A stretch of DNA of 64,000 nt, taken from assembly GCA_034440615.1 (NCBI GenBank), contig JAOTOM010004318.1:104501-168500 (forward strand), in the 5' to 3' direction. Below the pieces are notes generated by a model. It was given only the letters and a program-made list of their open reading frames with translations. It was not told the origin of the DNA and did not search any database. Shown here in pieces: positions 9,401 through 20,800 of this stretch (the stretch's first letter is position 1; the number at the start of each line of letters is the position of its first letter). The position numbers and the translations under genes are program-made. Origin of the DNA: Ashinkailepas kermadecensis. Its lineage: Eukaryota > Arthropoda > Thecostraca > Neolepadidae.

Positions 9401-11110
9401 ACATACATTAATGAAACCTTGACGGCCAAAATTAATTATATTGTCCGAAGGCTCAAGTTGGATACCAAAGTACCACAACAAAGTATCACTCCGGGCCACA
9501 AAAGCACATTAGTCGGTTCCGCAACTTCAACGCACGTTGAAATTGCGGAATTAGTATTGTTTGTTATTTCCTATTTAGTATTTTACTATAATTAGTATTA
9601 TTGCTTATAGGTCTGTTTGTTATTTGGGCTTAAGGGCACTTAGAAGTTGTAAGGGTGGTCAACTCAACTAATTTCATATAAAGGAAAACACCGACACGCA
9701 AGCAAAACAAAAGCGGCCACATAAAAGAAAGTGACAGAAATTAATCAAACAACACATAAGCCAAAGCAGATGAAGTGCGATAACGTTATTCGGTTTACCC
9801 TCAACTGACCACATCAAGCCATCTGGGCCAGGTTATGTCCGCAAATCGTGAGAAAAAAAACTACAAAACCAATTTACAAAGATCCGTTGAACACATTTCA
9901 AGATTTCGCGGGCGGCAAGCGAACATGCCCCACACATAATATTGACAAACCCACAGATTCAAACATTTGTATTCCTTTGAGAAAGCATTGCGCGGCTGTC
10001 TCTCCCTTCATGATATAAGGAAATATAAACAGTGGAACCCAATGGTGCTGATACGATGGCCTGACCGAAGTACATAGCGGGAGTATTACGAGTGCTTCAA
10101 GAATGCACCACAAACATGACATGCATGGCCACCATATCGACTAGCTGTGAGCGAAAAGAGAGATTCCAAGTCGCTGAAATGTACTCCTGTGTACTGCTGT
10201 TCAAGCAGGTTTTAGAAGAAATGACTACTTAGCTGAAGGTAGCATGAGAAGTATATTCCCATCTGAATTGGCTTGCATCCTCCCAAGAAAGACACCTAAG
10301 GCCTGGAATTGATATTTTTGTGCCAAGAAGCTCCAGAAAATATGAGTCCGACAGTGCAAGATGATCATTGCTGCACATGAAGGTCACTTAGATTGTAGGC
10401 AGACACACAAAACCTTGTACATTATATCTTGAGATAAAAAAAATCGTATGCATTTTAGGAGAACTCTTCATCGGATTTAACAGTTCCGCGTAGCGTGATC
10501 AAATTTGAGATGTGTGCATTGAATTAGTAAGATATGCCCCTTAATAGCAATGCAACCATTTTTAGTAACAGCATACCTGTTTGCAAATGGCTCTTTGATA
10601 AACCTTCTCAGGTTAATACCCAAATCACACTCCATGCCGAGTACCATGTTTCGTAAAATGAAACGCGCCTCTCCGAAATGCAAAATATATTGTAGTCACT
10701 GACGAAACGCTTGCACTTCCACCCGATTCTACCAACACAAAATGTGGAATATGCAGGGGACAAGTCATCGATGTTAAAAGGCCTGGAGCCCCGGATGCAT
10801 ACAGCTGCATTACTAACCAATTTTTTCAAAGGCTTCAGCAGAAAGCCGCCACCAGCACCAGAAAATAACCAAACACACAGTTCACAACTGCATACCTCAA
10901 AGAGATCCCCTTCTTGGTCCGAATCGTAGCACTTTGACCATTCCTGACAAAGAGAGTCTTTAGGCACATGGATGGTGAGTGAGTCACCATGACAGTCTAC
11001 ATAGGTTGCTCTGCAAAGTTCACCAGCTCGTCAATAATTAATCACGAACAAGCAAAAAAACCAGCATAATGTCTACACAGACCCACAAGCACGCATAGCC
11101 ACAGGCAATG
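9401..11110. other. Long intron stretch without recognised gene
   Basis: A weak SINE-tail-like piece (tttgttatttgggcttaagg) lies at about 9618. A 119-codon minus-strand frame at 10608-10967 has no similarity I recognise and no splice evidence. Otherwise I see nothing. Confidence 0.45.
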
Positions 11111-11270
11111 TATCATTTGACTAGGACGAGGCTTGGCGATGACTCGGTGCCCGTGTGCCACGACCATTGCCTACCACCACGCCACGGCGGCAGTGGTCGT
11201 GACGACCGCCGCCGGCGTGGCGTGACGTGGCGCACCACCGCCGACCACGCGCCCATCGGCGCCCACTGAC

Positions 11271-11423
11271 CTCGTCCCGACCGGGCTGCGGCAGCAGCGG
11301 ACTGCTGTCGGCCGCCTCCGAGCCGGCGTCCAGCGAGACGGCGCCGAGTCTGAACGGTGCCGGCGTGTCGGCGCCGGCCGGCTCCCGGATCACCGGCTCC
11401 ACGCACGTCCCACCGTGCAGATC
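11271..11423 (-). CDS. ATP13A: P5B-type transport ATPase, exon 3
   Basis: 51 codons from DLHGGTCVEPVIREPAGADT to DSSPLLPQPGRDE. This is the variable cytosolic linker after the N-terminal hydrophobic region of P5B ATPases, so identity rests on position and phase more than on conserved residues. The acceptor is TGCGTCAG|GAT and the donor GACGAG|GTCAGT. Both ends are phase 0, fitting the AAG end of exon 2 and the GGA start of exon 4. Its acceptor is copied seven times in the adjoining array. Confidence 0.85.
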
Positions 11424-11668
11424 CTGACGCAGCACCACACTCGGTCAGGTTGTGGATCCTGACGCAGCAGCACACTCGGTCAGGTTGTAGATCCTGACGC
11501 AGCAGCACACCCGGTCAGGTTGTAGATCGTGACGCAGCACCACACCCGGTCAGGTTGTAGATCCTGACGCAGCACCACACTCGGTCAGGTTGTAGATCCT
11601 GACGCAGCACCACACCCGGTCAGGTTGTAGATCCTGACGCAGCACCACACTCTTAGGTGTGGACCTCG
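11424..11668. repeat. 35-bp minisatellite made of copies of the exon 3 acceptor
   Basis: Seven units, with gatcctgacgcag at 11420 (the real junction), 11455, 11490, 11525 (gatcgtgacg), 11560, 11595 and 11630. On the minus strand each unit reads ACCTGACCGAGTGTGGTGCT then GCGTCAG|GATC. Thus each carries a branch-site-like CTGAC, a GT-rich tract, the CAG acceptor and the first four exon bases. Confidence 0.94.
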
Positions 11669-11785
11669 GAATGTGGCACCGAGTGGCAAATCGTCCGACA
11701 ACCACTTGCGCCCGGTGCTGCAAGTGGCCAGGAGGCACTGAACAGTGAGCTCCCACACAATACCATCACCTGTTGACACGACGGT

Positions 11786-11950
11786 GGTTCACCTGCCCAT
11801 GTCCCCCACCACCTGCACAGACCAAGTGACCCACCTACCCATGTCTCCCACCACCCTAACAGGGAAGTGACCCACCTACCCAGTATCCCACCACCCTCAC
11901 AGAGAAGTGACCCACCTGCCCAGTCCCCCACCACCCTCACAGAGCGAGAG
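11786..11950. repeat. About 41-bp minisatellite, 4 copies
   Basis: Units contain gacccacctgcccatgtccc and caccaccctcacagagaagt. The array lies about 50 bp past the exon 2 donor. On the minus strand it is G-rich with GGGTGGTGGGGGA runs. I do not see a clear copy of the exon edge. Confidence 0.85.
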
Positions 11951-11999
11951 CGTGCCTTCCACCACCCTCCAGGAGACAGACGGCCGGCCGCGTGCAGAC

Positions 12000-12262
12000 C
12001 TTGACGAGCACGGCGGTGGCGCAGCGCAGCGGGCAGCGCCGATGTGTCAGTCGCAGCCGCCAGGCGGGTCGCCAGTGGGTGACCAGCAGCGGCACCAGAG
12101 CCAGAGCCGCCGAGGCCAGCCAGAACAGCGCCGTCAGCAGCGAGCTGCGTCGGTAGCCGGCCGCGGTCAGCTGGTCGTCGGTGCCGGCGCCGATCACGGC
12201 GCAGTGATGCAGACCGTCGCCGCGCGCCAGCGGCTCGTACCTGCCCGACACAGCAACACAGT
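12000..12262 (-). CDS. ATP13A: P5B-type transport ATPase, exon 2 (N-terminal membrane segment)
   Basis: Encodes RYEPLARGDGLHHCAVIGAG, then TDDQLTAAGYRRSSLLTALF, WLASAALALVPLLVTHWRP and AWRLRLTHRRCPLRCATAVL ending VK. The long hydrophobic helix, the W-P-W block and the C-L-A--VL motif are typical of the N-terminal P5-ATPase domain. The donor is CAAG|GTCTGC in phase 0. Two acceptors are possible. ACTCAG|ACTGTG (exon start 12262) fits the phase of the candidate exon 1. GGGCAG|GTACGAG (start 12240) has the better pyrimidine/GT tract but would need an extra exon. Confidence 0.9.
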
Positions 12263-12286
12263 CTGAGTCTGGATGCTTTGAATCTA

Positions 12287-12473
12287 GGGGTGGAGATAGC
12301 TGAGGGTTAAGGTGTTGAGCTCTGGGTGCCAAAGGTCTGGGTTCAACACTTGCACCACTTGGGACATTTCCCAATCCTGCTATCCACCATCAAAACAGTG
12401 TGGGTGACACCATTAGCAGTGAATGTGCATAAAGTTCCTCGTGAACCACCAATAAACAAACAAACACTGAATA
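12287..12473 (+). mobile_element. tRNA-derived SINE of another family, plus orientation
   Basis: Begins gtggagatagctgagggtta, an A-box-like block with a long variable arm as in tRNA-Leu or tRNA-Ser, followed by a B-box-like gtctgggttcaacac. It ends accaataaacaaacaaacac. It lies 25 bp upstream of the exon 2 acceptor. The flanking tgaatcta/tgaatata match is imperfect. Confidence 0.65.
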
Positions 12474-12529
12474 TAACCTATGCTACCCTGACCTACCTCA
12501 CCCTGGTAACCTAGCTGGACATGAATGCC

Positions 12530-12955
12530 TGTATGGTGGGATCAGTCATACTTAATACTTGGTTTTATCCATACAACTATTTCATTATAATAACTTGAAC
12601 TGTATAATAATTATAAGTTCCCTACATAGCATGAATGGTTAAGGTTCCCACATATTAAAGGGCATTCCCACACTCCCTGCTTCTACAACCAATAAATATT
12701 TCCCAGCACTACACACAGGATTGTGGTGACATCCTGTGTGCTGTCTTGGAATAATGAGGATGTGATGCTGGACATCTCCTATTAAGAATAACACTTACAA
12801 TCAGTGTTTTTTAATCAACATTTGTGTTCTGAAAATCCAATTAACACCCACAAAATGCAAATTTGCTCCTTAGACTTCATGGGTTTGCTTATTTGACAAA
12901 GAGGGGTTGTCATAATATACAAATACAAAAATTGGCCCAAAAATAATGAATGTCA
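12530..12955. other. AT-rich intron sequence, nothing recognised
   Basis: No exon, RNA gene or known repeat seen. Confidence 0.5.
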
Positions 12956-12959
12956 ATCA

Positions 12960-14060
12960 AACATTGGTAAATTTGCAGTTTAAGGAAATTTCTGATCTTG
13001 GAATTTCCTTTTCTAATGCAATGTTTATGCAGGTGCTGAACATGATGTGACCACTCATTTACTCTGCAAATGCATACTTTTCAGTTGGGAAGCAAAATAA
13101 CACCCAAAAGGAGATGATGTTAATTAGTTGAAAGTGTTAATTAGAGTTGGGTGATATAGCATAAAAAGTAATGTTCAAAATAAAGAAAAAAGAAGCAACA
13201 AAGCCCAACCTAACCTAGCCTAATGCTCCCTGCAAGAAAGCAAATTCTTTTATGGAAAATTTCCAGACAATTTTTTCCTTAAAAAAACAAAATAAAAACC
13301 AAACATAACCTAACCTAAGATAGCCTGAACTGTTTGTGAACAAAACAAGTAAATTTGCAGCATAAGGTGTTTTCTTAAATTTTCTCAAGAATACCATGTT
13401 TATGAAGGTGACTAAGATGATGGGATGACTTATTTTCTGTGCAAATGATTTTTTGGAGAGAAAATTATCCAACTTAAAAACCTAAACTAACCTAACCTAA
13501 CCCATTTGCTTGTTTTATGGAGGTAAATGTGTGTAAAAGCTTTTCTTGTTACCATCTTAAAGCACAATAATACCAAAAGGTAATTTTTTTAATTGAACAA
13601 AAATTGTCAAAAAAAGATGTTTTTCTTCAAAAGCAGCTTAGGTTGGGTTAGGTTAGGTTAGCCTGGGTTAGGTTTTTTTTGATAATTTTCAGAAAATAAA
13701 TTGCTTGACATTTTTTTCAAACTTTTTTTTCTCCAAAGGTAGGTTAGGTTAGGTTAGGTTTGGTTGTGTTGCATTTTTAATTTATACTTTAAAAATTTAT
13801 TTTATGCTATGTTACCTAACTTGACTCTTTTTTGGCATTATTTTGCTCACAACCTGATAAGTAAGCATTTGCACAGAAAAAAGTAGTGCAATCATCTTAG
13901 CCACCTTCATAAACATGGCATTCCAAGGAAAATTTAAAAAGACACCTGATACTGCACATTTACCCCCAAAAAATTAGATGGCAATTATTTTTCTAGCTTA
14001 CAACAAAAGCTGAACTTAACCAAACCTAGCCCCTTTGTATGCTTCCTGGAGGTAAAATGT
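12960..14060. mobile_element. TTAGG-bearing fold-back repeat family, cluster 1
   Basis: The conserved block gatgtgaccactcattta plus ctctgcaaatgcatactttt occurs in plus orientation at about 13044-13085 and, diverged, at 13400-13450. In minus orientation it is at about 13855-13920, so the region can fold back. It carries short cctaacctaacc and ggttaggttagg runs (13205-13225, 13305-13320, 13485-13500, 13640-13665, 13738-13760). Related units occur at 51.8-52.5 and 58.1-61.3 kb. I see no protein-coding capacity. Confidence 0.8.
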
Positions 14061-14262
14061 GTGTAAAACAGGTCTTGTGGTTACCTTAAACTGTAATAAT
14101 ACCAAAACTACATACATAACAAAATAAAGAGGTCAAGACAAATACTCCTTGAAAAACACATTAACCCAGTTCAGCTAAAGAAAAAACAAGATATTTTTTT
14201 CAAATCAATTACTATCATGACTATGTTGAAATAAATATTGGACGCAAGGCATGAAAGGCTTT

Positions 14263-14554
14263 CTTTACCTTTTGGCCGACACATACTGCCAAGGTTAGTG
14301 ATTTGTAAAGAGGTGTACAATGGGGAACAGTGACATCACAGGAGTCAGGGAAGTGACATCACAGGAGTCGGGTGTCGATGTGTTAGGTTAGGTTAGGTTA
14401 GGTTAGGTTATGCTATGTTATGTTAGGTTAGTGCCTGTCATCGACACCCGACTCCTGTGACGTCACTTCCCTGAATTATGTGACATCACTGTTTCCCACT
14501 GTACACCTCTACAAATTACTAACCTTGGCAGTATGTGTCGGCCGAAAGGTAAAG
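14263..14554. repeat. Inverted repeat with TTAGG loop
   Basis: The left arm 14263-14380 and right arm 14439-14554 are reverse complements at roughly 90% identity. The 58-bp loop contains five tandem TTAGG units. The arm ends are ctttacctttt and its complement. The inner arm ends read ggagtcgggtgtcgatg and catcgacacccgactcc. It could be a small fold-back transposon; no target duplication is obvious. Confidence 0.92.
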
Positions 14555-14625
14555 ATTACCGCATAAAACCACAAGATTCAAAAGAAATTCACATCATCAA
14601 GATTACTTCCCACTCACCTATGAAA

Positions 14626-14675
14626 GTAGGTAGGTAGGTACCTAGATAGGTACCTTCCTACCTACTTACCTAGGC
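14626..14675. repeat. Palindromic GGTA/TACC microsatellite
   Basis: The run aagtaggtaggtaggtacct is followed by taccttcctacctacttacc. Similar runs occur at 49495-49530, 51770-51825, 52530-52555, 56525-56545 and 57570-57595. Confidence 0.85.
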
Positions 14676-14679
14676 ACTC

Positions 14680-15480
14680 ACCTTACATATCCCAAGTCCA
14701 TCCTTTAGTTTAGACATCGATCGTCATCTACAACAAGGGGAACCAGGACTGATATTATTAAAATATATGTAACTAGATTTTAGGCTGCTGCTTGTAGATG
14801 CCATTGTAGGAGTCAAGAAGAACTCATACAAGGTTTTGCAAATCAAAATAGAACACTGGCACCCAGCTTCACACAGAAGCCAAACTGAAACTGTACTGTA
14901 AGTACCCAGGTACTGTATACTTTTTTTGTTTTCTTTTTTGTTTGTTCATGGCTTGATACCGAATCCGCCGAATGCTTTAAACTCGCCGCATAAGCGCATT
15001 TACTGTAAACTACTTTTCATCCTAAATCTGTGTTGTTAAATTAAACTGGCCCAAGTACGATTCAGGACGTAATAATATCATCCAATTTATTTATATACGC
15101 ATGGCAAATTATAGCCAAACTCTGCCCCAACCGGTACCAGATACAAGGGGTCAATGAGAAATGCCCCTCTCGATGGAATGGTGGAGCCACTTTGATCGGG
15201 AAAAGACTCACACTCAACATACTTTTTGGCGAGAGGCATCCCTCTCAGAGAAAGATGCGCCCCCGAGAAAGACGCCACTGCAGTATGCTCTAGTGTACCC
15301 CACATGCTCGACGATTTCGTTTCACCCAGGGAGTCCGTCCAAGGACCTCCAGAGTGGCACCCTTTCTAGTAAATTGGGCCATCCATACGATCGTCCCCTC
15401 CCACCGCCGATAAAAACTCCTACACCCGCCCCTGATCCACAGGCGTCACTGTATAGTGTTGGTTGGGGCGTCAAACAGTA
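14680..15480. other. Intron sequence without recognised feature
   Basis: No exon or known repeat identified. GC content rises after 15120. Confidence 0.45.
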
Positions 15481-15489
15481 GTGTATGGT

Positions 15490-16320
15490 GAAGGGGACGA
15501 AGGGGACAGTCTCCTGGAGGATTGGAGAGGGCCCTCTAGGCGACCGCCTTGAGGAGCCCACAAGAGACCCTGAAAGCGTAGGTGCAGGGTTCTGCAAGGG
15601 CCCCATGCGCCGACGTGAAGTGCCCCTGGACCGACGAAAGGGGCCTCGAGCTGATGGAAAGGGTTCCAGGCCGATGAAGAGGGCCCCGAGTCAACGGAGA
15701 GTGCCTTCGGGAAGATGTCGAGGGTCCCTGGGCTGGGCCAACATGAAGATCTTCCATGTCAACGGAGGGGGGTCCCGGATCGTTTGAATGGCCCGGGCTG
15801 AAAAAGAGGGCCCCTGAGCTGACGGCGGGGCCCAAGCTAAAGAAAGGGCCTCAGGCCTGCCGGAAAAGGCACTTGGTCGTCAAACAGGGCCCTTGAGTCG
15901 ACGAAGGGGGGTCATAGTTGCCGGAGAGGATCTCGGACCGTCAGAAAGGGCTCTTAGGCCGACGGATGGAATCAAGCCCTTGACCTAGTTGAGGGGTCCA
16001 AGCTGTTGAAAGAAGACCTCTGACCCGACAGAGGAGACCCTGGATAGCTAAGAAGGGCCCCTGCGCCGAATAAGAGGATCCATAGCCGCTGGAGGACCTA
16101 GCCCGTCGGAGAGGGTTCAAAGCCGGCATGAAGGACCCCTGTGCCGATGGCAGGGGCCGAAGCCGCACAGGGGCCTCTTGTGTGATCGAGAAGGCCCAAG
16201 CTGTTGAAAGAGGGGCCTCCGGCCGTACGGAGAGTGTCATAAGCCGTGAAAGAAGGCCCTTGAGTCGACGGAGGGTGCCCAGGGCCGGACGTACAGGACC
16301 ACTGGATCGGCTCTGGCTCA
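15490..16320. repeat. Degenerate GC-rich repeat (about 30 bp periodicity)
   Basis: Blocks of the type agagggcccctgagccgacg recur about every 27-35 bp with heavy divergence, alternating a GGGCCCC core with a gacg/gccg block. The texture is similar to the regions 18.1-19.4 and 62.7-63.7 kb. Open frames here on either strand look like by-products of the base composition. Confidence 0.65.
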
Positions 16321-16845
16321 TGTCCATGATATCAGCACGGCATTCCCATTCGCATTCGGCATATGTCCGTGATGTTAACAAAGCATTCGTATTCGCATTC
16401 AAAAACGGATTCGCGTACCGTCGGAATTCCGCCAAACTTGGGCCGTATGCATTCCCGAGGAGGGAACAGACATCTGCTGAACGTCTTTAGAGACGAGAGA
16501 ACACACCTGATTGCCATGGTGCATCTTGAATGCCTACAAAAAGCATTACGAGCAAATCCAAACCAAAATCCAGGTGGGGTCCAGACCTCATGGGACACCA
16601 GCGGTGGCGCTCCGATGCACCTGGCAGCCACAGTGTTTACACCGAGAGCCACCCACTGCATGTGGCTAACGCCACCCTTCACAATATGGCCGACATTAAG
16701 ACGTTATTAACTTCAAATAACAACTCAAATGCCATCGTACGCGACAGGCTCAGAGAGCACTTCAACACGTACACTTGTGTACCCTGCCATTTCTAGAATA
16801 TTCGCCTGACACCAAAATTTAGAACTCGTGCTGCCGGGACACCAG

Positions 16846-17548
16846 CATAGGCGCACCGGAGGGGTGGGGCCAGGGCCCCCCCCCCCCCATGAGACCAAAG
16901 TGCCCTTTTGGCCAAAGTGCCCTTTTGACCGAAAAGTGCCCTCTTGGCCGGAATGTCCCAAATTTAGCCCAAAAATCAACTGCCTTATGTGCCCCGCCTG
17001 TGCCAAAGGTGGCCTTTGGGCCCAAAACTGCCCTTTTGGCCTAAAGATGACATTCCCCTGTGCCCTTTCCTGTCCTATGCCTGTCCCAATTAGGTGCCCT
17101 TTTGATCTAAAAGTGCCCTGTGCCCTGCCCTGTACCCTGCCCTGTGCCTTGTGCTGTACCGTGAACTCTGCCCTGCCCTGTGTCCTGCCCTATGCCCTGC
17201 CCTATGCCCTGCCCTGTGCCCCCCCCGGTCAGCAAACCTTCCAGTGTGCCCCGGGCCGCAAAGTGCCCTTTTGGAGCCGGCCAAGTGCCCTTTTCGGTCC
17301 GGGCCCCCCCCCCCATGGAAAAATCCTGGGTGAGCGCCTGGACACCAGTGTCACCATTGTACCATGCGGTGCATGGGAGCATAGGCGTAGTAACGTCTGA
17401 AAAAGTGGGGGAGGCCAGGGGTGCACCCAGGGATTTCGCAAAGTACCATGGCTGAGCACTTTGGATAGAGAACCCGATAATTTTAATAGTGAACACACAA
17501 CATTCACCGCCAAGGGGGATGGGCCGGCCCCCTGGACGCGCCTATGGC
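16846..17548. mobile_element. Probable non-autonomous DNA element with TIRs and (TGCCC)n core
   Basis: The left end cataggcgcaccggaggg and the right end (complement CCATAGGCGCGTCCAGGGGG) form imperfect terminal inverted repeats beginning CATAGGCGC. The interior holds gtgcccttttgg repeats (about 16905-17040 and 17265-17295) and a (tgccc)n run at 17110-17225. No transposase and no clear target duplication. Confidence 0.6.
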
Positions 17549-17549
17549 T

Positions 17550-18045
17550 AACAGCAACATGTGGTACTGAAAAAGAACTATCATCGCAGTATAAGCACTT
17601 TCAAATTCACACTTCACTCTGAACTTCGAACTCTATTCACGACTGATGGATTCTTTTGTAATAATAGGCTTATCGTCCTGGTGCAAGTGAAACCATTAGT
17701 ACCTATTGCCGTTCAAACCAAATGTATTCAGCTTCCGCTATGTGTGTAGGGGGGATGCAAGCTTATTACAGCCTCAATAACGAGTATGTGGTGTGCTCTA
17801 GTTTCCATGATGTATACGTCTCTAAGATGTCCCCCGTTGTAAATGTCACCGATGTTGGTGAGAAAAAGAATAAGCAAGAACGTAGCTTACTTGCTGGCCC
17901 ATGGCAAAAGAAGTCTCATGATTGATGTTGGAAAGGATGAGAAACATAAAAAAACGGGTGATCGCTGGTTGAAAATTATTTGATGCGGTGTGTGGCAGAC
18001 CAAGATTGGCAGGCTAACAGAATTGTATGGTGTTCGTGTGTGTTT
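17550..18045. other. Intron sequence without recognised feature
   Basis: Short open frames only. An A15-like run lies at about 18047-18061. Confidence 0.45.
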
Positions 18046-18079
18046 AAAAAAAAAAAAAAAATGCGTATGGTTTTTAAGG

Positions 18080-19360
18080 CCCTGCCGCTTTTTGCCAGAG
18101 TCGGTACGCTTTGAAGGGCCAGGTGCATTCTCGTCCTCCAGTTGTGCTCTTAGGGTCCCCCTGTGTTTATTTGGGGTTCCTCGCTCACATTTGTGGAACC
18201 CCAGCACGATATTGAGGGCTCCGGTATAATTTCTCGGGGTCCCGTCGCGACTTTTCGGGCCCAGGCGCGTGGTTCCTGGGGGATCCGACGCCAGCTTTCT
18301 GGGCTCCTCGATGCAATTTTTGTTGACTTCTCCTGAATTATGTAAAGTCCGAGCCACGGCCTGATTTTTCGGGCCCCCGGCGACATTTCTTTTTGCGTCC
18401 CGCGGTGATTTTTCGAGCTCCGGTACGTTTTTCGGTGCCGTATGCGATTTGTTAAGGCTCTAGTGGTATGTTTGAGCTAAGGAGCGATTTTCCTGGCTCG
18501 GGCATATATTTTTCGGAATCTCTATTTTGAAGGGCTCCGGCTTGATCCTTGTCGGGTTTCGATGCGATTTTGAGGCCACGCTATGCAGCTGGGACCACCG
18601 ACGCCAATTTTTGGGAGCCCCGAAAGGAATTTTTGATGCCCCGACCAGGATTATATGGGACTACTGACATAAATTTTGGGTCTAAAGCGCGATATTTGGG
18701 GGGCTTGGCGCTAGTTCGAGGAGCGTGTTGTACTTATCTGGGCCCGAGTGCTAATTTGGCGTTCCCCGGCGCAAATTTTCGGGTACGGTGCAAGTTTTCT
18801 GGTGCCCGTTGCATATATTTATAACCCCTTATTCTGGGGCCCCGACGCAAATTTATGGGGCCCCAGAACCATTTTTGGGGCCCCGACGCGATTCCTGGGT
18901 CCACCTCTTCAGGATGTGGGAATACCATTTGCCATTGGTATGTCACGCACGAGTTTTTTTTCCAGCCGATGGCACCCTTAAGAGTAGAAAGGCCGTTTGG
19001 AGAACTTTCTTTCGGGGCATGTTCTGAATTTTCCGTTGCTCGGGTCGACTCGATGGAGTCCTTTTGTGATTTTTGGCAGTCGACTTGTATTTTTGTAAGC
19101 CTCTTGCGCGATATTTTTGGACACCGGTACGATTCTTCGGTCTCCCGGTGCATTTCTTTTCGGTGCTGCAAGGCTCTTCTTTTCCGGGGCCAGACGCGTT
19201 TCTGGGGTCTGACGCATTTTTTGTGGCCGTAGGGTAACATTCCGGGTAGGAATTGATTTTTGGGAAGCCAGCTGCGACTTGTGGGGCTCCGGTGGGACTT
19301 TTTGGGCCCCTAATGTGATTTCAAAGGGCAGCGGCGCGACGTTTTTAGGTCTAAGTGTGA
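18080..19360. repeat. Degenerate GGGCCCC/ATTTTT repeat family, copy 1
   Basis: A long stretch in which a block like ggggccccgacgcgattttt recurs every 28-40 bp with strong divergence. The part 18970-19350 can be aligned base by base with the reverse complement of 63330-63690. Shared blocks include tcgatggagtc, gggaagccagctgc and cttgtggggctccgg. So this is a dispersed element with an internal periodic structure, not just a local array. Confidence 0.75.
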
Positions 19361-19614
19361 TCTTTGGACCATGTCTTGTGTGTCAAATTTTCAGACGAAT
19401 CGGAGGATGTTGGTGAATGCGTTTCTGAATGCGTTGCTGAATGGGATGCTAGTGCTATCTGATGAAATGCGTCATCGATAGAAGTCAGGTCACGCGGTGT
19501 GCTGCTTCTTGTATTGATAGTGCATGCATCAGTGTTGAGATAGTCTACATTGAACGCTTCGTTTGGCCCACATGCAGTACCCCAGTGGACCACTTTCATT
19601 TTCTGAATTTCATC

Positions 19615-20420
19615 AAACCTGACCTGAGGTCAAACGCTGACATTGCAGGTCACATGCTCGGAGGTGCTGCTTCCTTGCTCGATGGGCGATTATCCGGCGC
19701 TAATATCCATCCGATAAATGTATTCAGGAAAATGTTATTCGATACCCGTTATTTTCCCATAGGGTGTAATGTTAAAGTCTTCGTTGACCTGAGGTCAAAT
19801 GGTGACCGTGAAGATGACATGCTTGGATGTGCTGCTTTCTTGTGCGATGGGAGATTATTTGGCGCTAATGTCCATCCGATGAATGTATTTAGGGAGGTGT
19901 TATTCGGTACCCGGTAGATGACAATAGTGCACGGCCAAACAATATTTTGTGAACATAGGTCAAACTATGAGATCGTAGGTCTTACGCTTCAATGTGCTGC
20001 ATCCATAAGCCATACCCAATGTCTGGGTGTTATTTCGTGGTGCCAAGTAAAATTTTGCGGAAATTATCGGGTACACAAAAATTGGGTATATTTGCTATTT
20101 TTGGGCCTTTCTTGGCGAACGGTGATGAATCCGTCACCATAATGGGTGATTTTGATCGATGTGCTTTATGTACGTGCTATGTAGACTATCACCTGCAAAA
20201 ATCAGGCATATCCAATGTGTCACCATGATTTTATTCCGTACCCCGTAAATAGATATAGTACATGAGTAAAACCAACTTTGGTGACCTGAGGTCAAACTGT
20301 GACATTGAAGGTCACGTAATTCGATGCGCTGCATCTTTGATGGACAGCGGACATCTAGGCGTTGGAATCAATCGGCTAAGTGAACTAAGTGAACACTTTG
20401 AATTTTATGCGGTACCCCGT
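19615..20420. repeat. About 170-bp tandem repeats with palindromic TGACCTGAGGTCA
   Basis: Units at about 19618, 19787, a diverged one near 19950, and one at about 20280 share tgacctgaggtcaaa, a gacat/gtgac block, and gtgctgc-tc followed by gatgg(g/a)cg. Adjacent units 19618-19786 and 19787-19955 align well, each ending near a ttcg-tacccg block. Confidence 0.8.
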
Positions 20421-20609
20421 TTTTGACGCGAATGACCTTTCTTGACCTCTGGAGTTCGAACTGCTCGTCCTACTGAATAATTGTTGTTTGCCTTACTTTT
20501 GCAAGCAACAAAGATCATATCCTGAAAAAATGAACGAAATCGGAGAGTATGCGAATAGGATGCTGAATGCGAATGCGAATGCGTTGCCAATATCATGGAC
20601 GTACCTTCA

Positions 20610-20800
20610 GGCTCAGCGTGATTTTCAGTGGCCTCGGCCCAACGTTTTGAGTCCCCGTTGTGATTTTCAAGAACCACGGCACGACATTTTTCGGCCCCCA
20701 GCGTGATTTTCTGGGCCCAGGCGCTAACTTTTGAGCCCCCAGCGTGATTGTCTGCGGCCCAGACAGTCTTTCTGCGGCCCAATCGTGATTTTATGGAGTA
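20610..20800. repeat. Short piece of the degenerate GGGCCCC/GTGATTTT family
   Basis: Repeats of the form cagcgtgattttctgggccc recur about every 30 bp from 20610 to 20795, followed by two copies of tatggagtacataaaact. Confidence 0.7.
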
